Shown here one piece after another: positions 17,152-26,046 of a DNA stretch of 64,000 nt. Source of the DNA: Xylanimonas ulmi (lineage in GTDB: Bacteria; Actinomycetota; Actinomycetes; Actinomycetales; Cellulomonadaceae); NCBI RefSeq assembly GCF_004216535.1, contig NZ_SGWX01000001.1:992001-1056000 (forward strand), given 5' to 3'. How positions within the stretch are numbered: position 1 is the stretch's first letter; each line of letters opens with the position of its first letter. The translations under genes and the position numbers were made by a program. The notes beneath the pieces are model-generated. The model ran no database searches. It had not been told where the DNA came from and saw nothing but the letters and a program-made list of their open reading frames with translations.

Positions 17152-18182
17152 GGGGCCACCGCCAGGGCAGGTGCCGTGGTGGGCACGGGGCGCGCGGTCC
17201 GTTGGGCCGGATAGCGGTGGAGGCCAGGTGGGTCGCCGGACGGGACCTGGAACGTGTCGAGGTGGTCGAGGATGCCGACCGCCGTCTTGCGAACCCGCTC
17301 CGCGGTCGAGGCGACGACCTGGACCGGGTCGCGGCCGGGGACCGACGTCGCCCACGAGGCGACGTACGGGACGGTGTAGGCGGAGCTGTCGGCGCCGTGG
17401 GCGTCGAGGACCATCTGGGCGACGGCCTCGGCCTCGACCTCGGCGATGCCGCGGTGTGCGGGCACGTCGGGGTCGCCGATCTGGTGCAAGCTCGCGTGCG
17501 CCCTCTCGTGGATGAGCGACTTCAGCCGGGCCAGTGGGTCCATGTCCTGGCGGACGGCGACCCAGCGCTCGCCGAAGTGGGTCAGGCCGTTCGCGCCGCC
17601 GATGGCGGCGGCGTTCGGGACGTCGCGGACCTCGAAGCCGAGGTCGCGGATCTGTTCGGCGACGCCGTCCCACAGCCTGGCCGGCGCCTCGCCGACGAGG
17701 AGCTGCGGCAAGGGCTGGAGGGGGAGCGGGTCGCCCTCGGTGAGCTCGGCGGGCCACACGTAGGTGGGGCGGAACTTGCCGCGCAGGTGTCGGGACTCGA
17801 CGGTCTCGTCGGTGTGGGCGGGCTCGGCGGGGGCGAGGCGGCGGGTGTCACCGTCAAAGCTGGTCGCGAAGCGGGCGGTGACCGGGGCGAAGATCATGAA
17901 CCCGGCCTGCCCCTTGATCACGTGCCGGCCAAGCGAGAGCCACTGGTGGTACCCGGCGACGAACTGCGGCGTCGGGGTCGGCATCCGGCCCGCCTCGAAC
18001 GCCTCCTGGCTCTGCACGTAGATCAGCAAAGAGTTGGCAAAGGATCTCGAACGGAACTTGCCCGCGAACGCGATCGCCCGCCGCCAGTCCTCGCCCGTGA
18101 CGAGCGCCGCGACCGAGTCGGAGAGCCTGGCCTGCAGGGCCTCGATCTTCGCCTCGCGCTCGGCGACCTGCTTCGCGTCCAT
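17148..18182 (-). CDS. ArdC-like antirestriction protein with zincin metallopeptidase motif
   Basis: 344 aa from ATG 18182. The N-terminus (LVTGEDWRRAIAFAGKFRSR, FANSLLIYVQSQ, VAGYHQWLSLGRHVIKGQAG) matches the ArdC/DUF1738 ssDNA-binding domain. A gluzincin HExxH motif, HERAH at 225-229, follows. ArdC proteins shield incoming plasmid DNA from restriction enzymes. A longer in-frame start would add 51 non-conserved residues that overlap the PIN gene end. Position beside the coupling protein fits early expression in a recipient. Confidence 0.8.
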   Translation of the reverse strand: MDAKQVAEREAKIEALQARLSDSVAALVTGEDWRRAIAFAGKFRSRSFANSLLIYVQSQEAFEAGRMPTPTPQFVAGYHQWLSLGRHVIKGQAGFMIFAPVTARFATSFDGDTRRLAPAEPAHTDETVESRHLRGKFRPTYVWPAELTEGDPLPLQPLPQLLVGEAPARLWDGVAEQIRDLGFEVRDVPNAAAIGGANGLTHFGERWVAVRQDMDPLARLKSLIHERAHASLHQIGDPDVPAHRGIAEVEAEAVAQMVLDAHGADSSAYTVPYVASWATSVPGRDPVQVVASTAERVRKTAVGILDHLDTFQVPSGDPPGLHRYPAQRTARPVPTTAPALAVAP

Positions 18183-18231
18183 CCGTGCCTCCCGGTGTCG
18201 GGATGCAGGTGCGACGGGCGAGACGGGCAGC

Positions 18232-18855
18232 TCAGGAGAAGCCGTCGGTCCCTGCGGAGAGCTCGTCCGCGACGGCTCGACGTCGCCGACGATCAGCGTC
18301 GAGAAGCAGGTGCGCGAACTGTGTGGCCCCGGCACGCTCGAGCCGCTCCACGAAACCTGTGAACGTCGTCGGCGGGTTCCTGCGGCGGGCCGCCGCGTTG
18401 ACGACCGACCCGAGGACGTCGCTCGGGTGCCGCACGAGCAGGGCGCACAAGAACGCGTCCGCGGTGACGACCTCGACGCCCGCGTCCGTGAGCCGTGGTG
18501 ACCGGTAGTGCTTGACGTTGCGGGTGACGAGCACGTCCACGTCGCCGTAGACGCAGGCTGCGGCGTGGTTCCGGTCGCCAGGGTCGGGGGAGAGATCCTC
18601 GGTGATCTTGCCGTCGTAAAGGTCCCCGTCGATGCGGTGGCGGCCGAAATGCGTGCGGACGGCGTCGGTCACGGACTTCGCGGACTGGGGCGAACGTTGG
18701 CCCTCGCGGACGATGACGTGCTCCCACTCGTCGAGGACGTCGTCGGTCCACACCCAGGTGAAGAGCAGGTCTTCGGACAGTGTGAGCAGCACGTCCATGA
18801 TCGTGAACGGGAACAGCTCGCTGGTGTCGATGAAGACCCGTTGGAGGCGGGCCAC
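18232..18855 (-). CDS. PIN-domain toxin
   Basis: 207 aa. FIDTSELFP places the first acidic residue at D10, LDEWEHV the second at E43, and DPGDRNHAAA and DVDVLVTRNVKHY (D94 and D105-D107) complete a PIN nuclease set. PIN toxins cleave RNA, often tRNA or mRNA. The protein is longer than VapC (about 130 aa) and has an Arg-rich C-terminal extension. It begins three bases after the HTH antitoxin gene, giving a toxin-antitoxin operon. Confidence 0.8.
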   Translation of the reverse strand: MARLQRVFIDTSELFPFTIMDVLLTLSEDLLFTWVWTDDVLDEWEHVIVREGQRSPQSAKSVTDAVRTHFGRHRIDGDLYDGKITEDLSPDPGDRNHAAACVYGDVDVLVTRNVKHYRSPRLTDAGVEVVTADAFLCALLVRHPSDVLGSVVNAAARRRNPPTTFTGFVERLERAGATQFAHLLLDADRRRRRAVADELSAGTDGFS

Positions 18856-18858
18856 GCG

Positions 18859-19257
18859 CTACTCCTCGTCGAGGCCGGCGTCTGTGATCGCCGCGCGCAG
18901 GGCGTCGCCGCCCGCGCGTCGCGCTTCGCGTTCGCCGACGACGTCGAGGACGTCCTGCACGCGGATGCGGCGGTGGCGGGAACCGGGGAGCCGACGGAAC
19001 GCGAGGGCGCCGTCTTCGCAGAGGCGGTCGACGTACTGACGGGTCACACCGATCATCTCGGCGGCCTTGGCCGGGGTGACCTCATCGTCGGCGCGCAGGA
19101 CGACGACGCGGGTCCCGTGGGCGACGTCGTCGAGCATGGACCGCACGGCGTTGCCGACCTCGGAGTCGTCGTCGAGGTGGGCCGCGAGGCGACGCGCAGC
19201 GCTCCGGACCCCGGGTCGGGCCGGATCGAGGGAGGCGCGGATCGCGTGGGTGGCCAT
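18859..19257 (-). CDS. HTH antitoxin partner of the PIN toxin
   Basis: 132 aa from ATG 19257. The MerR/excisionase-type helix-turn-helix TPAKAAEMIGVTRQYVDRLC and LPGSRHRRIRVQDVLDVV wing are clear. This antitoxin family binds DNA directly and pairs with long PIN toxins. The pair probably stabilises the element in its host. It sits inside the transfer gene array between the VirB4-like and ArdC-like genes, with a 40-base gap to the former. Confidence 0.78.
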   Translation of the reverse strand: MATHAIRASLDPARPGVRSAARRLAAHLDDDSEVGNAVRSMLDDVAHGTRVVVLRADDEVTPAKAAEMIGVTRQYVDRLCEDGALAFRRLPGSRHRRIRVQDVLDVVGEREARRAGGDALRAAITDAGLDEE

Positions 19258-19297
19258 GCCGTCGAGTCTACCGTCATGTGCAATAACAGCAACCATT

Positions 19298-20788
19298 TCA
19301 GGCGGTCCTCTCTGCTTCGGCGTCACCCATGCGGGCCGACGTCGAGTACAGCTCCGCCTCGTCGGCATGGAGCATCGCCTGCACCAGGAACGACCTGTCG
19401 CGGATCCGCCAGAGTCCCTGCCCGACGCCGAGTTGGAGGAGCAGTTCGGCCTCGGTGCGGTTGAGCCCGAGCGCCTCGGCGGTAGGTCCGAGCTGGTCCG
19501 TCTCCTGCCGGTAGATGATCCGAGTCTCGGCGTTCGCGAGCAGCGACGACGCGAGCGCCCGGTTCGCTGACCCGAGATCGCCGACGTTGTCGAGGTCGCT
19601 GAGCTTGTGGAAGATCAGCATGTTCGCGATCCCGAAATAGCGTGCCAAGCGCCAGTGCGCGTCCATGCGGCGTAGCAGCGCGGGGTGGCCCATGAGGCGC
19701 CAGGCTTCGTCGTACACGACCCACCGCTGGCCGCCGTCGGGGTCCATGAGGGCGCCTTCCATCCACGCGGACGCGCACGTCATGAGCAGCGAGAGGGCGG
19801 TGGAGTTCTCCGAGACGCGGGACAGGTCGAGCGAGACCATCGGGGCGGTGGCGTCGAACCGGACGGTGGAGGGTCCGTCGAACATACCGGCGAGGTCGCC
19901 GGCCACGAGTCGGCGCAGGGCGTGGCCGACGAGGCGTCCGTCGTCGGGCAGTCGTGGGTCGGTGCCTGACGACGGAGACAGCAGCCGGTCTACGATCAAC
20001 GGCAGCACCGGCGCCGTCGACGAGTGCACTGCGTCAAGGAGGGCGACGTCGATGGCGGTGTGCTCGAGCGGTGACAGCGGCCGTCCGAGGATGGTCTCGG
20101 CGAGTGCGCCGATGAGGTCGCGTCGGCGGCTGGTGACTTCGGCGAGCCATTCGACGTCGGAGAGTGCGACCGGGCGGTGGCCCTCGTCGAGCGGGTTGAG
20201 GCGGTGGGGGAGTCCGGGGCCGAGGGTGATGACCGTGCCGCCGACGGCGTGGGCGACGGCGGTGTGTTCGCCCTTGGGGTCGCAGGGCACGTAGACGCGG
20301 CGGCCGAACGCGATCGAGCGCACGTACAGCGACTTGGCGAGGGATGACTTCCCGGCGCCGACGATGCCGGCGAGGACGATGTTCGGTGCGGTGATGAGCC
20401 CGCGCGCGTACAGGACCCATGGGTCGTACACGAAGGAAGACCCGGAGTAGAGGTCCTGCCCGACGAGTACGCCGTCGGCGCCGAGCCCGCCTTCGGCGAG
20501 GAACGGGTACGCGCCGGCCCAGGTCGCGGAGGTGTCCTGGTGGCGGGGGAGGCGGAACCGGGTCGGGGTCCGTAGCGCGGCCGGACGGCGTTCGCCGGCG
20601 GCGGGCAGCAGGACGGTGTCGCGGCGCTCGGCGCGCTCGGCCTCGAGTTTCGCTCGGGCCTCCTCACGGCGGGCGGCCCGGCCGGCTTGGATGATGCGGG
20701 TAGCGGCGCGCCGTCGGGCCTTGCGCAGCCGGCGGCGCTCGCCTGGAGGGGAGACGAGCACAGCGGTGTGGAGCCTGGGAGCGTTCAC
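19298..20788 (-). CDS. VirB4/TraC-like conjugation ATPase
   Basis: 496 aa from GTG 20788, which overlaps the previous stop in GTGA. Walker A GIVGAGKSS is at 141-149, Walker B is VVYDEAWRL, and the arginine-bearing motif MLIFHKLSDL follows, as in VirB4 C-terminal motor domains. The Arg-rich first 60 residues replace the usual VirB4 N-terminal domain, which in actinobacterial systems is supplied by a separate SCO6880-type protein (here at 27200-28657). It powers assembly of the type IV secretion system. Confidence 0.88.
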   Translation of the reverse strand: MNAPRLHTAVLVSPPGERRRLRKARRRAATRIIQAGRAARREEARAKLEAERAERRDTVLLPAAGERRPAALRTPTRFRLPRHQDTSATWAGAYPFLAEGGLGADGVLVGQDLYSGSSFVYDPWVLYARGLITAPNIVLAGIVGAGKSSLAKSLYVRSIAFGRRVYVPCDPKGEHTAVAHAVGGTVITLGPGLPHRLNPLDEGHRPVALSDVEWLAEVTSRRRDLIGALAETILGRPLSPLEHTAIDVALLDAVHSSTAPVLPLIVDRLLSPSSGTDPRLPDDGRLVGHALRRLVAGDLAGMFDGPSTVRFDATAPMVSLDLSRVSENSTALSLLMTCASAWMEGALMDPDGGQRWVVYDEAWRLMGHPALLRRMDAHWRLARYFGIANMLIFHKLSDLDNVGDLGSANRALASSLLANAETRIIYRQETDQLGPTAEALGLNRTEAELLLQLGVGQGLWRIRDRSFLVQAMLHADEAELYSTSARMGDAEAERTA

Positions 20789-21228
20789 CGTGTGAGCCCG
20801 ACGTCGGCGCGCTTCATCGCCGGCACCTCGCGTGTCGGGATGTGCGCGAGTCTGGGTGGGGATGCCAGGGGTGTGGTCTCGTCCCAGTCGATCCGGTGGG
20901 ACAGGTGAGCGCCATGGTCGAGGTGCCGGTACACGCCGGCCAGCGCGCGGGACGCCTGCTCGAACTCGGTGGCCGCGTTCAGCGCAAGCACCTTGCCCTG
21001 CGCCCTGCTCCCGGAGATCCCGGTGTGCGCGGCGGCGTAGTTGACCTTGTGCGCCTCGGCGATCTGGTGGAGCGTCTTCGCGAGCCGCGCGGTGATCGCG
21101 AGCAGGCTTCCCGTCGTCCAGGTCGCGTCGGACGGGTGCCCTTCCAGGTGCTCCGTGAGCGCCGCGAACTCCTGCATCGCGTCCAATGCGTGCTGCGCGG
21201 CCCCAACGGTCGTGTGATCGGTCGACAT
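20785..21228 (-). CDS. Hypothetical helical protein of the transfer operon
   Basis: 147 aa, no membrane segment, predicted mainly alpha-helical (LLAITARLAKTLHQIAEAHK, AATEFEQASRALAGVYRHLD). Coupled by GTGA overlap with the VirB4-like gene. Similar small helical proteins recur next to VirB4-like ATPases in actinobacterial elements, but no function is known to me. Confidence 0.6.
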   Translation of the reverse strand: MSTDHTTVGAAQHALDAMQEFAALTEHLEGHPSDATWTTGSLLAITARLAKTLHQIAEAHKVNYAAAHTGISGSRAQGKVLALNAATEFEQASRALAGVYRHLDHGAHLSHRIDWDETTPLASPPRLAHIPTREVPAMKRADVGLTR

Positions 21229-21325
21229 GGTGTGCCTCCCCCGAGGTGGTGGTCACCGGGGAGGTGCGCGGTCCTAGCCGTGCAGCGGAAGTGCTCGCGC
21301 GGGGGGCGTCGCGGGCGTTGGGGGT

Positions 21326-21565
21326 CTACGACGTCGGCTCGGCGGAGATGATCGCGACGCCTGAGTCCAGGTCGATCTCACCGTTGGGGTCCCCCGTCGC
21401 CGGACGCTGGATGATGTCCAGACGCTGGCGTTCGCGCTCCGCGGTGAGATATTGCCGTGACGGCTGGAACGGGTCGATGAGCTGGCCGAAGGCACCCGCC
21501 GCGCCACCGCTGCCGGCGTCCAGGTACTCGCCGTTCGGTCCGTACGCCGACTTGTCCACACCCAC
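21326..21565 (-). CDS. Small conserved hypothetical protein
   Basis: Up to 79 aa. A GGAGG lies just before GTG 21565; GTG 21559 is an alternative start with better spacing. The sequence YGPNGEYLDAGSGGAAGAFG, LTAERERQRLDIIQR is hydrophilic. About 100 bases separate it from the gene downstream. Unknown function; probably real because of the ribosome-binding site and codon bias. Confidence 0.5.
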   Translation of the reverse strand: MGVDKSAYGPNGEYLDAGSGGAAGAFGQLIDPFQPSRQYLTAERERQRLDIIQRPATGDPNGEIDLDSGVAIISAEPTS

Positions 21566-21612
21566 GCCTCCAGAGTAGCGACGCCGTGCGCCACGTCATC
21601 GTCGGGGCGTTG

Positions 21613-22215
21613 TCACGGCAATCCCGACCCGACGGCGACGGCGAGGTACAGCCCGATGACGAGCCCCGGGGCGAACGCGATCCGATCCCGCCGACGCCGC
21701 GCGAGACGCCACACCGCGACCGGAACCTGGAGCAGGTGCGCGACGACCACGAACACGACGACGGTCTGCCAGCCGGACCATCCGGCGACGAGTGCGAGGG
21801 CCGCCGCGAGCTTCACGTCACCGAGCCCCAGGTCCGCGAACCGCCACAGCAACAGGTAGAAGAGCCCGACGACGACGGATGCGACCGCAGCCCGCACGGT
21901 GACGCCGGGCTCGGTGAACGCTCGGCCCGCGACCGTGACGACCGTCGCCGCGAGCACGGCCAGCGTGAGGTGGTTCGGGACCCGGTGCCTGCGGGCGTCG
22001 ATGATGGTGATCGCCACCAGCGGCGGTGCGATGAGGACGAGCGTCACGACCAGCCAACCGTCGCCACGAGTCGACGCGACCGCCAGCACAGTCGCCGCCA
22101 TGACGACGAGAGGCAGACCGCCCGCCCGCACGAACCGTCCCGCCGACGTCGCGCGGACGCCGCGTCCCACCGCCGTCGTTCCGTCGTCCACGCAACCAAG
22201 GTAGGCACGCGCCAT
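21613..22215 (-). CDS. Prepilin peptidase, A24 family (TadV/CpaA type)
   Basis: About 200 aa starting at ATG 22215, with five to six transmembrane segments. The two catalytic aspartates of the A24 family are visible: D73 in IIDARRHRVPN and D133 in GLGDVKL (GxGD motif). It cleaves the leader of Flp-type prepilins. It lacks the N-terminal methylase domain, as Tad-type enzymes do. The nearest prepilin substrates are encoded 20 kb away at 42.2-43.7 kb in the same array, so the peptidase physically links the Tad genes to the transfer genes. Confidence 0.82.
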   Translation of the reverse strand: MARAYLGCVDDGTTAVGRGVRATSAGRFVRAGGLPLVVMAATVLAVASTRGDGWLVVTLVLIAPPLVAITIIDARRHRVPNHLTLAVLAATVVTVAGRAFTEPGVTVRAAVASVVVGLFYLLLWRFADLGLGDVKLAAALALVAGWSGWQTVVVFVVVAHLLQVPVAVWRLARRRRDRIAFAPGLVIGLYLAVAVGSGLP

Positions 22216-22332
22216 CCGGCGAGCATCAGCATCGCGCGTGCCTGCGCCGGGCGGTGCAGATGCTCCGCTCACGGGAGTCGCGCCGTTTTTGCCTCGCCGA
22301 TCGGCGCCTCTGCGGTGTGGTGGGATGCGAGC

Positions 22333-22699
22333 ATGGCGATACTGCACCAGGCGACGCTGACCCCGACGAAGCCTTCACTGATCGCGGCATGGCTGCCCGG
22401 CCAACCCTGGTTCGACGGCGATGCCCCGCTGGTAGTCACGCCGGTCGGCGCCTACCGGTTCGACGACGCGGCCGGAGAGGTCGGCATCGAGTCGCACCTC
22501 GTCGAGGCCGGTGGTCGCACCGTTCACGTCCCGCTGACCTACCGCGGCGCGGAACTCGACGGCGCCGAGGCGTTCCTGGTCGGCACGATGGAGCACTCGG
22601 TGCTCGGCACCCGTTGGGTCTACGACGCCGCCGGCGACCCGGTTTACCGCGCCGAACTGGTGCGGGTCATCGCCGAGGCCGACACGCAGGCCGAGCTAG
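22333..22699 (+). pseudogene. Maltokinase-cap-like protein gene, 5' part, split by the glmS transposon
   Basis: From ATG 22333 the frame reads AILHQATLTPTKPSLIAAWL, GEVGIESHLVEAGGR, VPLTYRGAELDGAEAFLVGT, MEHSVLGTRWVYDA, which resembles the maltokinase N-terminal cap-like proteins of actinobacteria. At 22696 (CTAG) it runs into insertion-sequence DNA and stops at 22716. Its 3' part continues at 26051 in the same frame. Joined, the two parts give an uninterrupted 187-codon gene. The function of this family is poorly known. Confidence 0.8.
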
Positions 22700-22817
22700 G
22701 CCATGTCTCCCGATAGCTTCGACCAGCGGATGCATGCCTGGAGGACGGTCGCAGCGCGGTAGGTGATGGCGGGCTTGTCGTAGCGGGTCGCGAGGCCGCG
22801 CCACTGCTTGGTGTGGG
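22700..22817 (-). mobile_element. Truncated copy of the IS427-type element (left end of composite)
   Basis: Bases 22700-22817 align without gaps to 25058-25175, the transposase-3' end of the complete copy, with about five mismatches in 118. Homology stops abruptly after GTGTGGG. The remnant retains only the outer terminal repeat and the last coding segment of the transposase. Confidence 0.9.
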
Positions 22818-22881
22818 GGACGACAAGGTCGGCCGGTCTCGCCGATGGCCGCGACTGCGGCGGTACGGGCCGCGATTGTGC

Positions 22882-24705
22882 CTACTCTACGGTCACCGAC
22901 TTCGCGAGATTCCGCGGCTTGTCGATGTCGTGTCCCAGGTGGAGAGCGGCGTGATAGGCCAGCAACTGCATCGGCACGGTGAGCAGGATTGGGTCGAGCT
23001 CGGGTTCGTTGCGCGGAACGTCGATGCGCTCAACGATCAGCTCGCCGAAGTCCACATCGCCGTGCGTGACCGCAACGAGCGGGCCGCCGCGCGCGCCGAT
23101 CTCCTGAAGGGCTCCGAGGTTGCGTCCCGTGAGCTCGTCGTGGGGGACGACAGCGACAGTGGGCAACTCCGGGCTGATCAGTGCCAGCGGACCGTGCTTG
23201 AGTTCGCTGCTCTGGTACGCCTCGGCGTGCCGGTAGCTGATCTCCTTGAACTTCTGCGCACCCTCCCGGGCCACCGGGAACCCTCGGACACGTCCAATAA
23301 AGAAGATGCTCGGCGCCCCTGAGAGCCGCTTGGCCACGTCGGCGATCTGGTCCTCGTTCTCGAGCACCTGTGCGATCTGGCCGGGAATCCTCTGGAGGCC
23401 CGCGATCAGACGGCGTCCGTTGGACACCGAGAGATCGCGCACTCGGCCCAGGTCGATCGCGAGCATCGCGAAGGCAAGCGCCATATTGGTCAGGGCCTTG
23501 GTGGAGGCGACAGAGACCTCGGGTCCCGCGTGCAGGTAGATACCTCCGTCACATGCGCGTGCGATCGAAGACCCGACGACGTTGACGACTCCGACCACCC
23601 GACCACCCTTGCGCTTGATCTCGTCGACGGCGATTGCTGTGTCGGCCGTCTCGCCCGACTGGCTCACAGCGACGTAGAGGGTGGTGGGTTCGATAACGGC
23701 GTTGCGATAGCGGAACTCGGAGGCGGGCTCGGCGTCGGCGGGGATCCGAGCGAGCTCCTCGATCATCTGCGCGCCCATCTGGCCGACATAGAACGCCGAG
23801 CCGCAGCCGATCACCTTGACGCGTCGGATCTCGCGCTTGGCCCGCGGATCGAGGTTCAGCCCGTTCAGGCGGGGGGTCCCGAAGCGATCATCAAGCCGGC
23901 CGCGGAGCACAGCCTCGGCACTCGCGGGCTGCTCGAGGTACTCCTTACGCATGTAGTGCTCGTAGCCCGACAGCGAAAAGTCCTCCTCGATCACTTCGAC
24001 ATCGACCGGGAGCCGCTGAGCGGTCGGACCGTTCGCCGTGAACGTGGTGAACCCGCTTGCAGTCACGGTGGCGATCTCGCCGTCCTCCAGATGGACCACC
24101 GTCGACGTGTGACGGACGATCGCCGCCAAGTCGCTTGCGACATAGGTCTCGCCCTCGCCGATGCCGATGATCAGTGGAGATCCGTTGCGAGCGACGACCA
24201 TCCGGTCGGGGTGGCGAGCATCCAGGACGGCGATACCGTAAGTGCCCTCGACCTGTGTCAGCGCCTCGATCACGGCATTCTCAAGTGTGTCCGCCGACGA
24301 ACGAGCGATCAGGTGCGCTAGGACCTCCGTGTCGGTGTCGGAGGTCAACGCGACGCCTTCTGCTCGCAGCATCTCCCGGAGGTGACTCGCGTTGTCGACG
24401 ATGCCGTTGTGGACGACGCTCACCCGTCCGTCGCCGGACGAGTGAGGATGGGCGTTGGACTCAGTCGCCGGTCCGTGGGTCGCCCATCGCGTGTGGCCGA
24501 TGCCAATGGTTCCAGAGAGGTTCTTCGGGAGGCTCTCACGCAGGTCGCTCACACGGCCGGCTGAACGGTGGACGCGCACAGACCCCGTGTCGTCGATGAC
24601 ACCGACTCCGGCGGAGTCGTACCCCCGGTACTCAAGACGGAGAAGTCCCTGGACAAGAAGCGGAACGGCGTCCTTCGAGCCGACGTACCCGACGATCCCG
24701 CACAT
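22882..24705 (-). CDS. glmS: Glutamine-fructose-6-phosphate aminotransferase (isomerizing)
   Basis: A complete 607-aa GlmS, the first enzyme of the UDP-N-acetylglucosamine pathway (fructose-6-phosphate plus glutamine to glucosamine-6-phosphate). MCGIVGYVG gives the catalytic Cys2 of the glutaminase domain; EYRGYDSAG follows. Two SIS sugar-binding domains occupy the C-terminal half (CGSAFYVGQ, SQSGETADT, KHGPLALI, PRNLAKSVTVE end). It lies within a composite transposon, so it is most likely an extra copy beside the chromosomal glmS. Codon use is less GC-biased than in neighbours. A GGAGAA precedes the start. Confidence 0.95.
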   Translation of the reverse strand: MCGIVGYVGSKDAVPLLVQGLLRLEYRGYDSAGVGVIDDTGSVRVHRSAGRVSDLRESLPKNLSGTIGIGHTRWATHGPATESNAHPHSSGDGRVSVVHNGIVDNASHLREMLRAEGVALTSDTDTEVLAHLIARSSADTLENAVIEALTQVEGTYGIAVLDARHPDRMVVARNGSPLIIGIGEGETYVASDLAAIVRHTSTVVHLEDGEIATVTASGFTTFTANGPTAQRLPVDVEVIEEDFSLSGYEHYMRKEYLEQPASAEAVLRGRLDDRFGTPRLNGLNLDPRAKREIRRVKVIGCGSAFYVGQMGAQMIEELARIPADAEPASEFRYRNAVIEPTTLYVAVSQSGETADTAIAVDEIKRKGGRVVGVVNVVGSSIARACDGGIYLHAGPEVSVASTKALTNMALAFAMLAIDLGRVRDLSVSNGRRLIAGLQRIPGQIAQVLENEDQIADVAKRLSGAPSIFFIGRVRGFPVAREGAQKFKEISYRHAEAYQSSELKHGPLALISPELPTVAVVPHDELTGRNLGALQEIGARGGPLVAVTHGDVDFGELIVERIDVPRNEPELDPILLTVPMQLLAYHAALHLGHDIDKPRNLAKSVTVE

Positions 24706-24716
24706 ACGATGTTCTC

Positions 24717-24977
24717 CTAGCCGTAGATGGTTCGCCGGATCTGGCGAATCGAGAGTTGAGGTGCAGCGAAGAGCCGACCCTGGATCTCATTCTTAAGAAG
24801 ATCATAGATGGCATCATTCTTCATGCCTCGCGAACGACACTCCAAATGGCGCCTACGGATGTACTCATCAACAGGTTCGGCAAAGTAGTGCACGACATCA
24901 AAAATGACCCGTCTCGCCTCGGAGGTATTGGTTCCCAGGGAGTCGGCCACGTGCTGCACCAGGTCGTAGTCGCGCAT
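24717..24977 (-). CDS. Small hypothetical protein preceding glmS
   Basis: 86 aa from ATG 24977, ending 11 bases before glmS. It is helical and charged (DLVQHVADSLGTNTSEARRV, YIRRRHLECRSRGMKNDAI, LSIRQIRRTIYG). Base composition is markedly AT-richer than the host. The tight spacing suggests co-transcription with glmS and a related role, perhaps regulation, but I do not recognise the family with certainty. Confidence 0.65.
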   Translation of the reverse strand: MRDYDLVQHVADSLGTNTSEARRVIFDVVHYFAEPVDEYIRRRHLECRSRGMKNDAIYDLLKNEIQGRLFAAPQLSIRQIRRTIYG

Positions 24978-25053
24978 CGCGGCACAGCGTGCCACAGAAG
25001 GGGCGAAGGGTCCAAGATCTGCCCGAAATCGGGTAACCCGGGCTCTGCAGGGC

Positions 25054-26000
25054 CTAGGCCATGTCTCCCAATAGCTTCGACCAGCGGATGCATTCCTGGA
25101 GGACGGCCGCAGCGCGGTAGGTGATGGCGAGCTTGTCGTAGCGGGTCGCGAGGCCACGCCACTGCTTGGTGTGGGAGAAGCTGCGTTCGACGACGTTGCG
25201 GCCCTTGTAGACCTCGGCGTCAAAGGCTGGGGGTCGCCCGCCGGTGGAGCCCTTGCGCTTGCGGGCGGCGATCTCGTCCTTCTTCTGCGGGATGACCGTC
25301 TTGATGCCGCGGGCGGCGAGCATGCGCCGGTTGATCCCGGAGGTGTAGGCACGGTCGGCGACCACCGCGTCGGGCGTGGTCCGCGGGCGCCCGAATGGAC
25401 GCGGGACGCGGATGTCGGCGAGCACCTGGGCGAGCATCGCCCCGTCGTTGCGCTGCCCGCCGGTGACGACCAGGGCGAGCGGGCGCCCGTGACCGTCCAC
25501 GGCGGCGTGGATCTTCGAGGTCAGCCCGCCACGTGAGCGACCGATCCCGTGACCTGCAGGTTGACGCTCACCACCCAGCAGGCTGGGGACGAACCCTTCC
25601 GGCGGTGTCGTGTAGTTCGATGTCGCCTCCATGTGTCCTACTCGGGGCGGGTCGTGTTCGTGGCGTGCTGGTGCGCGCGAGCGATCGTGGCGTCCACGGA
25701 CACCGTCCAGTCGACCTTCCCGGCCGCGTCCGCCTCGGCCAGCAACACGACCAGGACCCTGTCCCAGGTGCCGTCCCCGGCATAGCGGCGGTGCCTCTTC
25801 CAGACCGTCGTCCACGGTCCGAACGACTCCCGGGGCAGGTCCCGCCACGGGATCCCGGTCCGGTACCGGTAGACGATCCCCTCGACCACCCGCCGGTTCG
25901 GACCGAACGGATGCCCACGCCTCCCAGCATTCGCCGGGAGCAACGGCTCGATCCGCTCCCACTGTGCATCACTCAACGATTCAACCCTCGACGATGTCAC
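25054..26000 (-). CDS. IS427-type transposase, two overlapping frames
   Basis: Frame one starts at GTG 26000 and ends at 25638: ESLSDAQWERIEPLLP, RRVVEGIVYRYRTGIPWRDL and SVDATIARAHQ, which carries the first catalytic aspartate. The second frame (to TAG 25054) carries DAVVADRAYTSG with the second aspartate and VVERSFSHTKQWRGLATRYD with the glutamate. The complete DDE enzyme therefore needs a ribosomal frameshift between the two, as is usual in this IS group. A fixed mutation is an alternative explanation. Confidence 0.8.
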
Positions 26001-26046
26001 GCCGCGAACATGCCGCGCGCCTCACCGGGCATATGGGATGCACGCT
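25058..26046 (-). mobile_element. IS5-family (IS427-type) insertion sequence, complete copy
   Basis: About 989 bp, flanked by CTAG at 25054-25057 and 26047-26050. The ends GCCATGTCTCCC and (reverse complement) AGCGTGCATCCC are imperfect inverted repeats. The transposase is encoded on the minus strand in two overlapping frames. YTAR-like 4-bp targets such as CTAG are typical of this group. Confidence 0.8.

Larger units (their letters stand above)
22700..26046. mobile_element. Composite transposon carrying glmS
   Basis: The unit is bounded outside by CTAG at 22696-22699 and at 26047-26050, a 4-bp target duplication. Inside are a 118-bp remnant of an IS5/IS427-type element, glmS with a small upstream gene, and a complete copy of the same insertion sequence in the same orientation. 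Deleting the unit and one CTAG rejoins the split host gene without frameshift, which shows that the unit came in as one piece. The cargo is visibly more AT-rich than the surrounding DNA. Confidence 0.85.
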
